From Paractinoplanes maris (GTDB lineage Bacteria > Actinomycetota > Actinomycetes > Mycobacteriales > Micromonosporaceae): 64,000 nucleotides of DNA. The translations under genes and the position numbers were made by a program. The first letter of the stretch is position 1, and each line of letters begins with the position of its first letter. Below the pieces are notes generated by a model. It saw only the letters and a list, made by a program, of their open reading frames with translations. It searched no databases and was not told where the DNA came from. Below are positions 16,304 to 24,713 of this stretch, in pieces. The DNA is taken from assembly GCF_023544465.1 (NCBI RefSeq), contig NZ_JALPVL010000017.1:215809-279808 (forward strand), written 5' to 3'.

Positions 16304-17082
16304 GCGGATACCTCCGAGGACGAACGGTCACGGACGGCGGCGCCGATCTCGGCGCGCAGGGCGGCGAACTCCGGCCGGCCCCGCAGCTCGTCCGGGGCGA
16401 GCCCGGTGCGCGGCAGACCGATCGGCAGGTCGAGGGCGATCCGGCCGGGGCGCGGCGTGAGCACCACGACCCGGCTTCCGAGGAAGACCGCCTCATCGAC
16501 GGAGTGAGTCACAAATACGCAGGTTCGGTTGGACGAGGCGCTCACCCGCCGCAGATCCTCCTGCAGACGTTCCCGGGTGAGCGCGTCGAGGGCAGCGAAG
16601 GGCTCGTCGAGCAGCAGCAGCGGGTTCTCCACCGCCAGAGCGCGCGCGATCGCCACGCGTTGCTGCTGTCCCCCGCTGATCTGCCAGGTGCGCCGGCGGG
16701 CGACATCGCGCAGACCGACCCGTTCGAGCAGTTCGTCGACGCGCTCCGGGGTAGCGGGCAACCCGGCGTACTTGAGCGCGAGCGCGACGTTCCCGCCGAC
16801 GCTGCGCCAGGGGAACAGCCGCGGCTGCTGGAACACCAGCCCCGCGCCGCGTCCCGGCACGGGTGGCTCGCCGGCCGCCCGTACGCTGCCGAACGTCGGC
16901 TCCTCGAAACCCGCGATCAGCCGCAGCAGCGTGCTCTTGCCACACCCGGAGGCGCCCACCAGGACGAGGAACTCGCCGGCCGGCACGGTCAGATCGATCG
17001 GCCCCACCGCGGTGACGTCCCCGTAGCGGTGCTCGACGTCGGTCAGTCGGATGGCGGCGCGGGCGGGGTCAGCCGAGGACAC
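16300..17082 (-). CDS. tauB: Sulfonate/taurine ABC transporter ATPase (TauB/SsuB)
   Basis: This 260-aa ATPase has Walker A GASGCGKST near residue 42, Q-loop VFQQPRLFPWRSV, signature ISGGQQQRVAIARAL, Walker B LLLLDEPFAALD and switch His in VFVTHSVDEA. The pattern matches the nitrate/sulfonate/taurine importer class. It powers uptake through the TauC-like permease two genes upstream. Its start overlaps the end of the binding-protein gene by 14 bp and its end overlaps tauD by 4 bp. Confidence 0.85.
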   Translation of the reverse strand: MSSADPARAAIRLTDVEHRYGDVTAVGPIDLTVPAGEFLVLVGASGCGKSTLLRLIAGFEEPTFGSVRAAGEPPVPGRGAGLVFQQPRLFPWRSVGGNVALALKYAGLPATPERVDELLERVGLRDVARRRTWQISGGQQQRVAIARALAVENPLLLLDEPFAALDALTRERLQEDLRRVSASSNRTCVFVTHSVDEAVFLGSRVVVLTPRPGRIALDLPIGLPRTGLAPDELRGRPEFAALRAEIGAAVRDRSSSEVSA

Positions 17083-18115
17083 TGGGCAGGCCCTTCACGT
17101 AGACGGCGTTCTGGACGTCGGCGAGGGCGGGCACCGCGTCGATCTTCTGCTGGCCCTTGAGGAACTCGGCCGCGCTGACCAGGTTGACGGCGAGCTGACC
17201 GACCTTGCCCTCGGTGCCCAGCCACTCGTCGGTGGCCAGGTCGGCCGGCTTGAGGAAGACGCCCTGGGAGAGCTGCTCCTGCGCCTCGGCCGGGCTGAGA
17301 TTGAGCTCGGCGCCGACCGCCTTGGACGCGGCGGCCGGGTCGGCGGCGATGATGTCGAGTGCCTGCGCCTCGACCTTGCGCCACGCGTCCACCGCCTCGG
17401 GATGCGCGTCGATGAAGGCCGTGGACACGACACCGAGGTCGAGCGTCGGCTTGCCCGCCGTGGCCAGCTGCCGGCTCGAGATGAGCACCTTGCCGGTCTT
17501 CTTGATCTCGGCGAGCGACGGCAGCCAGGTGTAGGCCGCGTCGAGGTCCCCGCGCGTCCAGGCGGCCTGGATGTCCTGCGGCTCCAGGTCGACGATGCTG
17601 ACCTCGTTCTCCTTGACGCCGGCCTGGTCGAGCGCCGCGAGGAGGCTGTAGTGCGCCGTCGAGGCGAACGGCGTGGCCACCTTCTTGCCCTTCAGCGACG
17701 CCACGTCGGTCACGCCGCTGCCGTTGCGGGCGACCAGCGCTTCGTTGTCGCCGGCCACGTCCAGAACGAACGCGACCTTGTACGGGATGTTCAGGGGTGC
17801 GGACAAGCCACGCGCGACCGGGCTGGAGCCGATGGCCGCGATGTCCACCGCCTTGGCCACGAACGCCGTGTTGATGCTGGCCCCGGAGTCGAACTTGGTC
17901 CAGGTGATCCGGTAGTCGGGCAGCGCCTTCTCCAGCAGCCCCTGGTTCTTGACGATCAGGTCCCCGCTCGGGAAGGCCTGATACGCGATCCGGATCGTCT
18001 TCTTCTCGCCGTCCGCACCACCGGCTCCACCGGCGGCGCCGTTCCCGCAAGCGGCGGCACCGGCGACCAGAGCGAGGGCGGCGAAACCGGCAAGCCCGGC
18101 ACGAAGCTTCTTCAC
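17069..18115 (-). CDS. tauA: Sulfonate/taurine ABC transporter substrate-binding lipoprotein
   Basis: This 348-aa precursor begins with a lipoprotein signal (MKKLRAGLAGFAALALVAG, then AAAC with the lipidated Cys near residue 23) and a Gly/Ala-rich linker. The mature part has the SsuA/TauA/NMT1 fold: IRIAYQAFPSGDLIVKNQG, VDIAAIGSSPVARGL and LKGKKVATPFASTAHYSLLAALD. It would capture organosulfonates outside the cell for the permease. A 55-bp gap separates it from the permease gene upstream. Confidence 0.85.
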   Translation of the reverse strand: MKKLRAGLAGFAALALVAGAAACGNGAAGGAGGADGEKKTIRIAYQAFPSGDLIVKNQGLLEKALPDYRITWTKFDSGASINTAFVAKAVDIAAIGSSPVARGLSAPLNIPYKVAFVLDVAGDNEALVARNGSGVTDVASLKGKKVATPFASTAHYSLLAALDQAGVKENEVSIVDLEPQDIQAAWTRGDLDAAYTWLPSLAEIKKTGKVLISSRQLATAGKPTLDLGVVSTAFIDAHPEAVDAWRKVEAQALDIIAADPAAASKAVGAELNLSPAEAQEQLSQGVFLKPADLATDEWLGTEGKVGQLAVNLVSAAEFLKGQQKIDAVPALADVQNAVYVKGLPSVLG

Positions 18116-18170
18116 TGTGAATGACTCTCTTCCGAAATGGTGTTCGTATCCGCATGGTGGGCGGAGGTGG

Positions 18171-19031
18171 TCAGAGGCGGCCGCGCCACGGGATCAGGCG
18201 GTTCTCGGCCGTGCGGAGCAGGGCGTCGATCAGCAGGCCGGAAAGCCCGATGGCGAACAGGCCGAGCACGACGACGTCGGTCTGGGAGTAGCGCTGGGCG
18301 TCGCGCACCATGCCGCCGATGCCGGGCACACCGTTGATGGTCTCGGCGGCCACCACCGAGCTGTACGCGATGCCGACGGCCAGCCGGATGCCGGTGAAGA
18401 TCTCGGGCAGCGCGTGCGGCAGCGTCACGTCCCGGATCACCGCCCACCGGCCGGCGCCCAGCGCCCGGGCCGCTTCGACCAGCCCGGTCGGCGCCCCCTG
18501 CACGGCCGCCGCGGTCGCCACCGCCACCGGCGGCAGGGCCGCGATCGACAGCAGCCACAACTTCGGCGTCTCGTCGATGCCGAACCAGATGATGAACAGG
18601 CTGAAGTAGGCGAGCGGGGGCAACGCCCGGACGAACGTGACCACCGGCTCGGTGACCACGCGCAGCCAGCCGACGACACCCATCAGCACACCGAGCACCA
18701 GTCCGCCGGCGACACCGATCGCCGACCCGATGAGGATGCGGCGCAGACTCACCCCGAGGTGCTCGATGAGCAGATGCCCGCTGTAGCCCCGGACCCCGTC
18801 GTGCACGGTCGAGGTCTGGATCAGCTGATGCCAGACCGCCCCCGGCGACGGGATGAACGTCGGGTTGCGCGTGGTGCGGGCGGCCAGCTCCCACAGTCCA
18901 TAGAGGATGACGAGCGCCAGCAACCGCAATGCCACCCGGCGCCGCCGGCCACCCTGGGGCGCGAGGGGCGATCGCCGGGGCAGGGCGGGTTCGGTCGATA
19001 CGACAGGGGGCGCGGACAACGAGGTGGTCAC
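18171..19031 (-). CDS. tauC: Sulfonate/taurine ABC transporter permease (TauC/SsuC)
   Basis: This ~286-aa permease has an N-terminal cytoplasmic lead, six TM helices and the ATPase-docking loop EAARALGAGRWAVIRDVTLPHALPEIFTGI (quoted in part) near residue 195. The BPD_transp_1 pattern matches nitrate/sulfonate/taurine importers. GTG at 19029-19031 is chosen because AGGA (TAGGAATT region) is 7 bp upstream; a TTG at 19037 would sit too close to that RBS. It is the first gene of the tauC-A-B-D operon. Confidence 0.85.
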   Translation of the reverse strand: MTTSLSAPPVVSTEPALPRRSPLAPQGGRRRRVALRLLALVILYGLWELAARTTRNPTFIPSPGAVWHQLIQTSTVHDGVRGYSGHLLIEHLGVSLRRILIGSAIGVAGGLVLGVLMGVVGWLRVVTEPVVTFVRALPPLAYFSLFIIWFGIDETPKLWLLSIAALPPVAVATAAAVQGAPTGLVEAARALGAGRWAVIRDVTLPHALPEIFTGIRLAVGIAYSSVVAAETINGVPGIGGMVRDAQRYSQTDVVVLGLFAIGLSGLLIDALLRTAENRLIPWRGRL

Positions 19032-19043
19032 CGCCAATTCCTA

Positions 19044-19069
19044 CCTTGCCTATCGGCTTTTAGGCAAGG
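19044..19069. promoter_or_regulatory. Inverted repeat in the tau operon leader
   Basis: CCTTGCCTA at 19044-19052 and TAGGCAAGG at 19061-19069 are perfect reverse complements with an 8-nt spacer. The element begins 13 bp upstream of the tauC start, on the likely RBS and promoter. It may be an operator or an RNA hairpin that controls translation. A CCTATC hexamer inside it also occurs between ssuD and the sulfite-oxidase-like gene (13508-13513). Confidence 0.55.
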
Positions 19070-19112
19070 CCCTGTCCCGCCAGCTGGACCGCCAGCCGCT
19101 GAGCACATGCCG

Positions 19113-19140
19113 AAGGCCCCGTCCGCATGGACGGGGCCTT
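19113..19140. terminator. 12-bp perfect hairpin terminator after the anti-sigma gene
   Basis: AAGGCCCCGTCC (19113-19124) pairs with GGACGGGGCCTT (19129-19140) around GCAT. It lies 13 bp beyond the anti-sigma factor stop on the minus strand, ends in TT in either direction, and separates that operon from the tau promoter. Confidence 0.85.
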
Positions 19141-19153
19141 CGCATCACCGACG

Positions 19154-19852
19154 TCAGACGGGCACGTTCACCAGGGGCGCGCCGCCGAACGTCTCGACCT
19201 GCACCGATGCCACGTCATCGGGCGCCACCAGGGCCGAGCCGTCGACCGAGCCGCCCTCGGCCGCCGCCTTCTCCGAGACGACCCAGCTGCCGGCCTCCCG
19301 GCGGCTCCCGTCCGCGGCGATCACGTAGAGCCGGCACTGCTGCCCGGCCGCGACCCCGCTGACCTCGGCGTGCACCCGCACCCACCCGGCGGCCGGAATC
19401 ACCGTCGCCGTCATCGTCGCCCCGGTCGAGGCGTTCGTCGCGGTCGCCGTACGCGTACCCGAAGGCAAAGCCGCCGTCGGGCCGGCGGCCGCGGTGGGCC
19501 GGGCGTCGGGCGCGGTCTGCCGGCCCAGCACAGCCCCACCGCCCAGCACGGCCACCGCGACCACCGCCGCCGCGGCCAGCCACACCGCCCGCCGCTGCCG
19601 GTCACCGCGTGTCCGCTCCCCGCGCACCTGCTTCAACGTGCGCTGCAGCAACAACTCGCCACCCTCGGGCGGCCCGTCGATCAGAGCCTCGGGCGGCAGC
19701 TCCCCCAGAGCCGCCTCCATCTCGCGCAGCTCGTCGACGTCGTCGCGGCACTTCGCGCACCCGTCCAGGTGGCTCTGCACCGTGTCCCGCTCGCCGCCGT
19801 CGAGCACGCCGAGCACGTACGCCCCGAGCAGTTCCGTCTCGTGAGTGCTCAT
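19154..19852 (-). CDS. Membrane anti-sigma factor (zinc-finger, RskA-like)
   Basis: The 232-aa protein has an N-terminal anti-sigma domain with the zinc motif H-x3-C-x2-C (SHLDGCAKC) near residues 28-35, then the segment LPPEALIDGPPEGGELLLQR, one TM helix at ~90-110 (AVWLAAAAVVAVAVLGGGAV) and an extracytoplasmic RskA-like domain. It would hold its sigma factor inactive until membrane proteolysis. The start overlaps the sigma gene stop by 4 bp (ATGA), the usual coupled arrangement. The trigger is unknown. Confidence 0.85.
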   Translation of the reverse strand: MSTHETELLGAYVLGVLDGGERDTVQSHLDGCAKCRDDVDELREMEAALGELPPEALIDGPPEGGELLLQRTLKQVRGERTRGDRQRRAVWLAAAAVVAVAVLGGGAVLGRQTAPDARPTAAAGPTAALPSGTRTATATNASTGATMTATVIPAAGWVRVHAEVSGVAAGQQCRLYVIAADGSRREAGSWVVSEKAAAEGGSVDGSALVAPDDVASVQVETFGGAPLVNVPV

Positions 19853-20394
19853 GCCGCCCCCTCCACCACGACCGGCTGCTCCGCGATGGCTTCCCGCAAT
19901 CGTCTCAGCGCGTAATAGCTGCGCGACTTGATCGTCCCGGCCGGCACCCCGAGCGACTCCGCCGCTTCGTCGACCGAGCGCCCCTGGAAATAGATCGCCT
20001 TGAGCACCTGCTGATGCTCCTCCGACAGCTTCTCCATCGCCTCGAGCACCACCATCGAGTCGACCACCTGATCGGCGTGGTCCCTCTCGACCGGTGTGCT
20101 GCTCACCGTCTCGGCCACCTCGGCCGGCCGGGCCTGCCGCGCCCGGTGCCGGTCGATCGCGATGTTCCGGGTGATCGTGAACAGGAAACCGCGTACGGAT
20201 CCCTTGTCCTCGGTCAGCCGCTCGGGGTTCCGCCAGGCCTTGATCAGGGTCTCCTGCACCACGTCCTCGCCCAGAGCCCGATCGCCCATCAACCGGGTCG
20301 CGTACGCCAGAAGGGCCCCGCCGTGCTCGTTGTACAGCTGGCGGACCAGCACCTCATCGGCGCTGAGATCCCGCTTTCGCGACCACGAAACCAT
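19849..20394 (-). CDS. ECF RNA polymerase sigma factor
   Basis: This 181-aa sigma-70 family protein has region 2 (LLAYATRLMGDRALGEDVVQ, then ETLIKAWRN; core-binding and -10 recognition) at ~28-60 and region 4 (AIYFQGRSVDEAAESLGVPA, then GTIKSRSYYALRRLREAI) at ~130-170. It is coupled to the anti-sigma gene downstream and resembles the SigK/SigL-type actinobacterial ECFs. ECF factors of this type often drive their own promoter; I could not identify a convincing one in the 72 bp up to the next gene. Confidence 0.9.
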   Translation of the reverse strand: MVSWSRKRDLSADEVLVRQLYNEHGGALLAYATRLMGDRALGEDVVQETLIKAWRNPERLTEDKGSVRGFLFTITRNIAIDRHRARQARPAEVAETVSSTPVERDHADQVVDSMVVLEAMEKLSEEHQQVLKAIYFQGRSVDEAAESLGVPAGTIKSRSYYALRRLREAIAEQPVVVEGAA

Positions 20395-20466
20395 TCCCGT
20401 CCTCTCCGCCGTGTGTGGCGATCATGCCCAGAGGCGGTTGCACCAGGGCAATCATTCATTCGGGTA

Positions 20467-22113
20467 TCAACCCACCCGCAAAATGGTGATCGTGTCGTCG
20501 TCGCCGTTCGAGACGTACGCGTACCGGCCGTCCGGCGCCACCGCGATGACCCGCGGGCTGCGGCCGACCGGGACCGTCGCCGTGACCCGCCCGCTGCCCG
20601 GGTCGACGACCGACACCGAGTTGCTGCCCTCGTTCACCGCGTAGGCGTGCCCGCTGTCCGTGGCAAAGGCCGCCGCCTGCGGTTTCGTGCCGACCGGGAA
20701 CGGGCCGCGGCGTTCGAGCGTCACCGCGTCGATCACGTCCACGGCGTTCGCCTCGAAACAGGCGACCACGACCGTACGCCCATCGGGTGACACCGCGAGG
20801 CTGTGCGGCGCCTTGCTCACCGGGATCGAGCGCAGGCGCTTGTCGTTGCGCATGTCGATGACCGACACGGTGCTCGACTCGTGGTCGGGTGTGAAGGCTC
20901 GCTGCCCGTCCGTGTCGAAGGCGACCGCGTGCGGGTTCTCGGGCACGAACACCCGCCCACCGAGCTTGCTCGGGTCGGACACCGTCCAGATCTCGACGTT
21001 GCGCCCACCGTGGATCGGCACCCACAGCCGCCCGCCCGGATCAACGGCCAGCGCGTACGGCTGCACCCCGGTCCGCAGATTCTCGAGCACCTTCAGGCTC
21101 TGCGCGTCGACGACCGCCACACCGCTGCCGCTCAGGTCGTCCTCATACATCGAGACGAAGACCCGCCGGCCGTCCCGCGAGACGGTCACGAACCGCGGCG
21201 TGTTGCGCAGCGTCACCGACCGGACGTCACGGGACGCGAGGTCGACCACCGACAGCACGCGCGAGCTCTGGTTGGCGACGTAGAGCGTGCGGCTGTCCGG
21301 TGAGACCACCACACCCTCCGGCTCGTCGCCGACCCTGATCGCGCCCTCGACCGTCGGCTTGTCCACGCTGACCAGCCGCGGGGCGACCGATGGCCGGCCG
21401 GTCGACGGCTGCGGGGACGGTGCCGACGAGGGCGCGGCCACCGTCGGCGTCTCCGGCTCGCCGGTGAGCGTCACCGCGGCCGCGATGCCGGTCCCGGCGA
21501 GCAGCACGAGCGCGGCCGCGGCGGCGATCACCACACCCCGGATGCGCCGAGCCGGCAGCGGCCGGGAGGGCCTGGTCAACGGCGACCGCAGGCTGCCGAG
21601 CCGGTTGAGCGCGTCCTGGCGGCCGTCGGTGGGCGGTCCGAACCCGATGTGGCCGGTGACCGGCAGATCGGCCGCGCCGGCCGGACCGTCCAGCGAGACC
21701 CGGCCCGACAACGGCCCGGAACCGGGCAGCCAGGCGACCTGCAGATGATCACCGGCGATGCGGGCCCGCAGCCCGGGCCCGGTGACCTTGAGCCGCGAGC
21801 TCAGGGCGACCGGGGAGCCCAGGATCGCGACGGTGGCGAGCAGGCGCGGGGTGCCCGGCGCGACCGGTCCGAAGTCGATCCGCGGCGGGTCCAGCGCGAT
21901 CGAGGTCGCGGCCAGCGCTTCCTCGGCCGCGGTGGACAGCTGCCGGCTGTCGTCGCCGACCAGCCGGACGAGAACCGCCCGGGCCGCCACGGCGGCCTCG
22001 TGATCAGTGCCGGCAGCCAGCTCGCGCAGCTCACCGACGGCGGTCAGCCGGGTGTCGAGGTCGGCGGCGTCGAGCCGCTCCCCGAGTCCGGGAGGCAAAT
22101 TGTCCGAAGTCAT
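20467..22113 (-). CDS. YVTN beta-propeller protein with one TM helix
   Basis: This ~548-aa protein has an N-terminal cytoplasmic part of ~180 residues, a TM helix near 192-215 (GVVIAAAAALVLLAGTGIAA), a Pro/Ser-rich linker and an extracytoplasmic seven-bladed propeller. The blades are marked by GDEPEGVVVSPDSRTLYVAN, VSKAPHSLAVSPDGRTVVVA and VGRSPRVIAVAPDGRYAYVS. Such propellers bind proteins or surface ligands. ATG at 22113 is preferred, though ATG at 22134 also works. It lies downstream of the 73-aa gene and upstream of the ECF operon on the same strand. Confidence 0.8.
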   Translation of the reverse strand: MTSDNLPPGLGERLDAADLDTRLTAVGELRELAAGTDHEAAVAARAVLVRLVGDDSRQLSTAAEEALAATSIALDPPRIDFGPVAPGTPRLLATVAILGSPVALSSRLKVTGPGLRARIAGDHLQVAWLPGSGPLSGRVSLDGPAGAADLPVTGHIGFGPPTDGRQDALNRLGSLRSPLTRPSRPLPARRIRGVVIAAAAALVLLAGTGIAAAVTLTGEPETPTVAAPSSAPSPQPSTGRPSVAPRLVSVDKPTVEGAIRVGDEPEGVVVSPDSRTLYVANQSSRVLSVVDLASRDVRSVTLRNTPRFVTVSRDGRRVFVSMYEDDLSGSGVAVVDAQSLKVLENLRTGVQPYALAVDPGGRLWVPIHGGRNVEIWTVSDPSKLGGRVFVPENPHAVAFDTDGQRAFTPDHESSTVSVIDMRNDKRLRSIPVSKAPHSLAVSPDGRTVVVACFEANAVDVIDAVTLERRGPFPVGTKPQAAAFATDSGHAYAVNEGSNSVSVVDPGSGRVTATVPVGRSPRVIAVAPDGRYAYVSNGDDDTITILRVG

Positions 22114-22166
22114 GTGTTCACCGCGCCCCATCATGCGGTGGACGGCGGATCGGCGAAACCCCCCGG

Positions 22167-22388
22167 TCAGTCGACCGGGTTAGGCCGAAGCTCCAGGACC
22201 GGAGCGAGATGCCCGGCCGGGAGCGCCGGAGCCTGCTCCGCGCCCAGTTCCTGGCGGAGGCGTCTCGCCGTGCGCCGCCACTGCAGATCGTCGTCGTCGG
22301 CCGGGCCCTCGATGAAGGCCTCGGGTGGCAGCGCGGCGAGCGCGGCCAGCAATCGCCCGTCATCCCACATGTGAGGTGGTACGGGCAT
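22167..22388 (-). CDS. Small protein sharing a segment with the anti-sigma factor
   Basis: The 73-aa product contains LAALPPEAFIEGPADDDDLQ followed by WRRTARRLRQEL. This closely parallels LGELPPEALIDGPPEGGELL followed by LQRTLKQVR in the anti-sigma factor at 19154-19852, in the stretch between its zinc finger and TM helix. The small protein has no Cys, no zinc site and no TM segment. It may be a remnant or a soluble modulator of the sigma/anti-sigma pair; both are inference. A short hairpin (CCCGGTC/GACCGGG, 22162-22179) covers its stop codon. Confidence 0.6.
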   Translation of the reverse strand: MPVPPHMWDDGRLLAALAALPPEAFIEGPADDDDLQWRRTARRLRQELGAEQAPALPAGHLAPVLELRPNPVD

Positions 22389-22463
22389 CGGGACCCTCCC
22401 GGTTCAATGGTGTGCTGTCCACACGCCGTCCGGGGGCCATCCGGTTCGGGCAGACTGTGCCGG

Positions 22464-23669
22464 GTGGACGCACAGGCAGCGGTCGAGCGGACGTGGCGGT
22501 CCGACGCCGGCGGCATGCTCGGGGTGCTGACCCGCCGGCTCGGCGACCTCGACCGGGCCGAGGAGGCGCTGCAGGACGCGGTGGCCGAGGCCCTGCGGCG
22601 GTGGCCGTCCGAGGGCGTACCGGAAAATCCGCCCGGCTGGCTGGTCACCGCCGCGTGGCGCAAGGCCCTCGATGCGATCAGACGCGAGGTCACCGGCCGG
22701 GAGAAGGTCGCGGCCCTGGCCCGTACGCCGCCGGCCGCACCCACCGGCGACGACCGGCTGGCCATGGTCTTCGCCTGCTGTCACCCCGCGCTGCCGGAGC
22801 CGGCCCGGATGGCCCTGACCCTCACCGCGGTGGCCGGTCTGCCGGCCGACGCGATCGCCGCGGCGTTCCTCCTGCCGCGCGCCACCATGGCCCAGCGTCT
22901 GGTCCGGGCCAAGAAAAACCTTCGCGACCAGGGCGTACGGGTGGAGGTCCCGCCGGCCGAGGAGCTGGGCGCCCGCCTGACGGCCGTCCTGACGGTGATC
23001 TACCTGATCTACAACGAGGGCTACCTGGCCGCCTCGGGTGACGTGGCCGAGCGGCGTGACCTGGCCCGCGAGGGTCTCGACCTGGCGCGGCAGCTCGCCG
23101 GCCTGATGCCGCGCGAGCCCGAGACGGCCGGTCTGGCCGCGCTGCTGGAGCTGCACGAGGCGCGCGCCGCCACCCGTTTCGACGACCAGGGGCGCCTCGT
23201 GCTGCTCGAGGAGCAGGACCGCTCCCGCTGGGACCTCTCCCTGATCCGGCACGCGGCCGGGCGGCTCGGGCGGGCGGCGGCGCTCGACCGGCCGGGGCCG
23301 TATCAGTTGCAGGCGGCCATCGCGGCCCAGCACGCCTTGGCGCCGTCGTGGCCGGCGACGAACTGGGCCGCGGTGCGCAAGCTCTACGACCACCTGCAGA
23401 CGCTGGCGCCGTCGCCGGTGGTCACGCTGAGCCGGGCCGTGGCGACCGGTTTCGTGGCCGGGCCGGCGGTCGCCCTCGGCGAGGTGGACGCCCTCGCGGA
23501 CCGGTTGTCCGGCTACCGGCTCTGGCACGCGACCCGGGCCGACCTGTTGCTGCGTCTCGGTCGTCCGCCCGAGGCGGCCGACGCCCTGCGGCGGGCCCTC
23601 GCGCTGGCCACCAACCCGGCCGAGCGCGAGTTGCTGACCCGCCGCCTGGCCGGGCTCAGCGCTCCATGA
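22464..23669 (+). CDS. ECF42-type RNA polymerase sigma factor with C-terminal extension
   Basis: GTG at 22464 (VDAQAAVERTWRSDAGGML) gives 401 aa. Sigma region 2 covers ~8-75, region 4 ~105-165 (LTAVAGLPADAIAAAFLLPR, then ATMAQRLVRAK). The long C-terminal extension contains YLIYNEGYLAASGD and helical TPR-like repeats, the signature of the ECF42 group (DUF6596). In that group the extension replaces an anti-sigma factor, and the partner is a DGPF/YCII protein, here the convergent neighbour overlapping by 14 bp. The frame upstream of 22464 is in the promoter region and not coding. Confidence 0.9.
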   Translation: MDAQAAVERTWRSDAGGMLGVLTRRLGDLDRAEEALQDAVAEALRRWPSEGVPENPPGWLVTAAWRKALDAIRREVTGREKVAALARTPPAAPTGDDRLAMVFACCHPALPEPARMALTLTAVAGLPADAIAAAFLLPRATMAQRLVRAKKNLRDQGVRVEVPPAEELGARLTAVLTVIYLIYNEGYLAASGDVAERRDLAREGLDLARQLAGLMPREPETAGLAALLELHEARAATRFDDQGRLVLLEEQDRSRWDLSLIRHAAGRLGRAAALDRPGPYQLQAAIAAQHALAPSWPATNWAAVRKLYDHLQTLAPSPVVTLSRAVATGFVAGPAVALGEVDALADRLSGYRLWHATRADLLLRLGRPPEAADALRRALALATNPAERELLTRRLAGLSAP

Positions 23670-24009
23670 CCGGGCGCACCTCGACCCGATCGCCCAGCGC
23701 GGCGATGCCGGGCCAGGTCGCGGCGACCGCGACCGCGTCGTCCATGTCGTCGGCGACCAGGTGAATGAAGCCGCCCACGACCTCCTTGAGCTCGAGGAAC
23801 GGCCCGTCGGTCACGGTCGGGCCGCCGTCCGGGCCCCGGCTCACGGTCTTCGCGGTCGACGAGGGCTGCAGCTCGGCGCCGCCGTCCTCCAGCTTGCCCG
23901 CCTCCGACCACGTGGCCCACCAGGATGTGACCTGCTCCATCAGGCCGTCGGCGGTCTCCGGGTCGAACCAGGGGGCTTCCTCGCCGGTCAGGATCATGAC
24001 GTAACGCAT
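23656..24009 (-). CDS. DGPF-domain YCII family protein
   Basis: This 117-aa protein starts MRYVMILTGEEAPWF and contains the family hallmark TVTDGPFLELKEVVGGFIHL near residue 65. DGPF/YCII proteins are small ferredoxin-fold enzymes or regulators that accompany ECF41/ECF42 sigma factors. The ATG at 24007-24009 is used because the frame upstream lacks the family pattern. It is convergent with the ECF42-type gene, with a 14-bp overlap of 3' ends. Confidence 0.85.
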   Translation of the reverse strand: MRYVMILTGEEAPWFDPETADGLMEQVTSWWATWSEAGKLEDGGAELQPSSTAKTVSRGPDGGPTVTDGPFLELKEVVGGFIHLVADDMDDAVAVAATWPGIAALGDRVEVRPVMER

Positions 24010-24155
24010 GCGGTGGTCTCCTCTGTCGTGGCACTTTGCTCTCGGCTCTCGGCACTTCATGACGATCGAGGCGGCGGCGGAATCGACATCGCGCGGGCGA
24101 ATTCTTGTCAGGGGGTCCCGATAGCGTGGCAGCAGTCTTCGACCCAGGGGGAAAC

Positions 24156-24710
24156 ATGACTGCTCCGACCGACCGTTCCGGCACCGCGCTGCTGGTCATC
24201 GACGTGCAGACGGGTGTCGTCGAGCGCGCCCACGAGCGTGCGGCGGTGCTGGCCACCATCGCCGGCCTGGTCGAGCGGGCCCGCGCCGAGCAGGTGCCGG
24301 TCGTGTGGGTGCAGCAGACCGACGACAATCTGGCCCACGGCTCCGACCCCTGGCAGGTCGTCCCCGAGCTGCCGCGGGAGGCGTCCGACCCGGCGATCGA
24401 AAAGGCGTATGGCGACTCCTTCGAGGCCACCGAGCTCGAGTCGGTGCTCGCCGGCCTCGGCGTGGGCCGCGTGATCGTCACCGGCGCCCAGACCGATGCC
24501 TGCGTCCGCTCGACACTGCACGGCGCCTTCGTCCGCGGTTACGACACCACGCTGGTGAGCGACGCCCACACCACTGAGGACCTCACCTCCTACGGCGCTC
24601 CCCCGCCGGCCCAGGTCATCGCCCACACCAACCTCTACTGGGCCTACCAGACCGCCCCGGGCCGCACCGCCTCGGTCACCACCGCCGAGGAGCTCGACTT
24701 CCAAGCCTGA
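24156..24710 (+). CDS. Cysteine hydrolase (isochorismatase/nicotinamidase-like)
   Basis: This 184-aa enzyme has the isochorismatase-family triad: Asp in ALLVIDVQ near residue 15, Lys in IEKAYGDSF near 88 and Cys in TGAQTDACVRSTLHGAF near 118, with the cis-peptide region GAQTDA. Members cleave amide or vinyl ether bonds; the substrate cannot be told. ATG at 24156 follows AGGGGGAAAC, a good RBS. Its stop is 3 bp from the stop of the convergent membrane sulfatase-like gene. Confidence 0.85.
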   Translation: MTAPTDRSGTALLVIDVQTGVVERAHERAAVLATIAGLVERARAEQVPVVWVQQTDDNLAHGSDPWQVVPELPREASDPAIEKAYGDSFEATELESVLAGLGVGRVIVTGAQTDACVRSTLHGAFVRGYDTTLVSDAHTTEDLTSYGAPPPAQVIAHTNLYWAYQTAPGRTASVTTAEELDFQA

Positions 24711-24713
24711 GGG

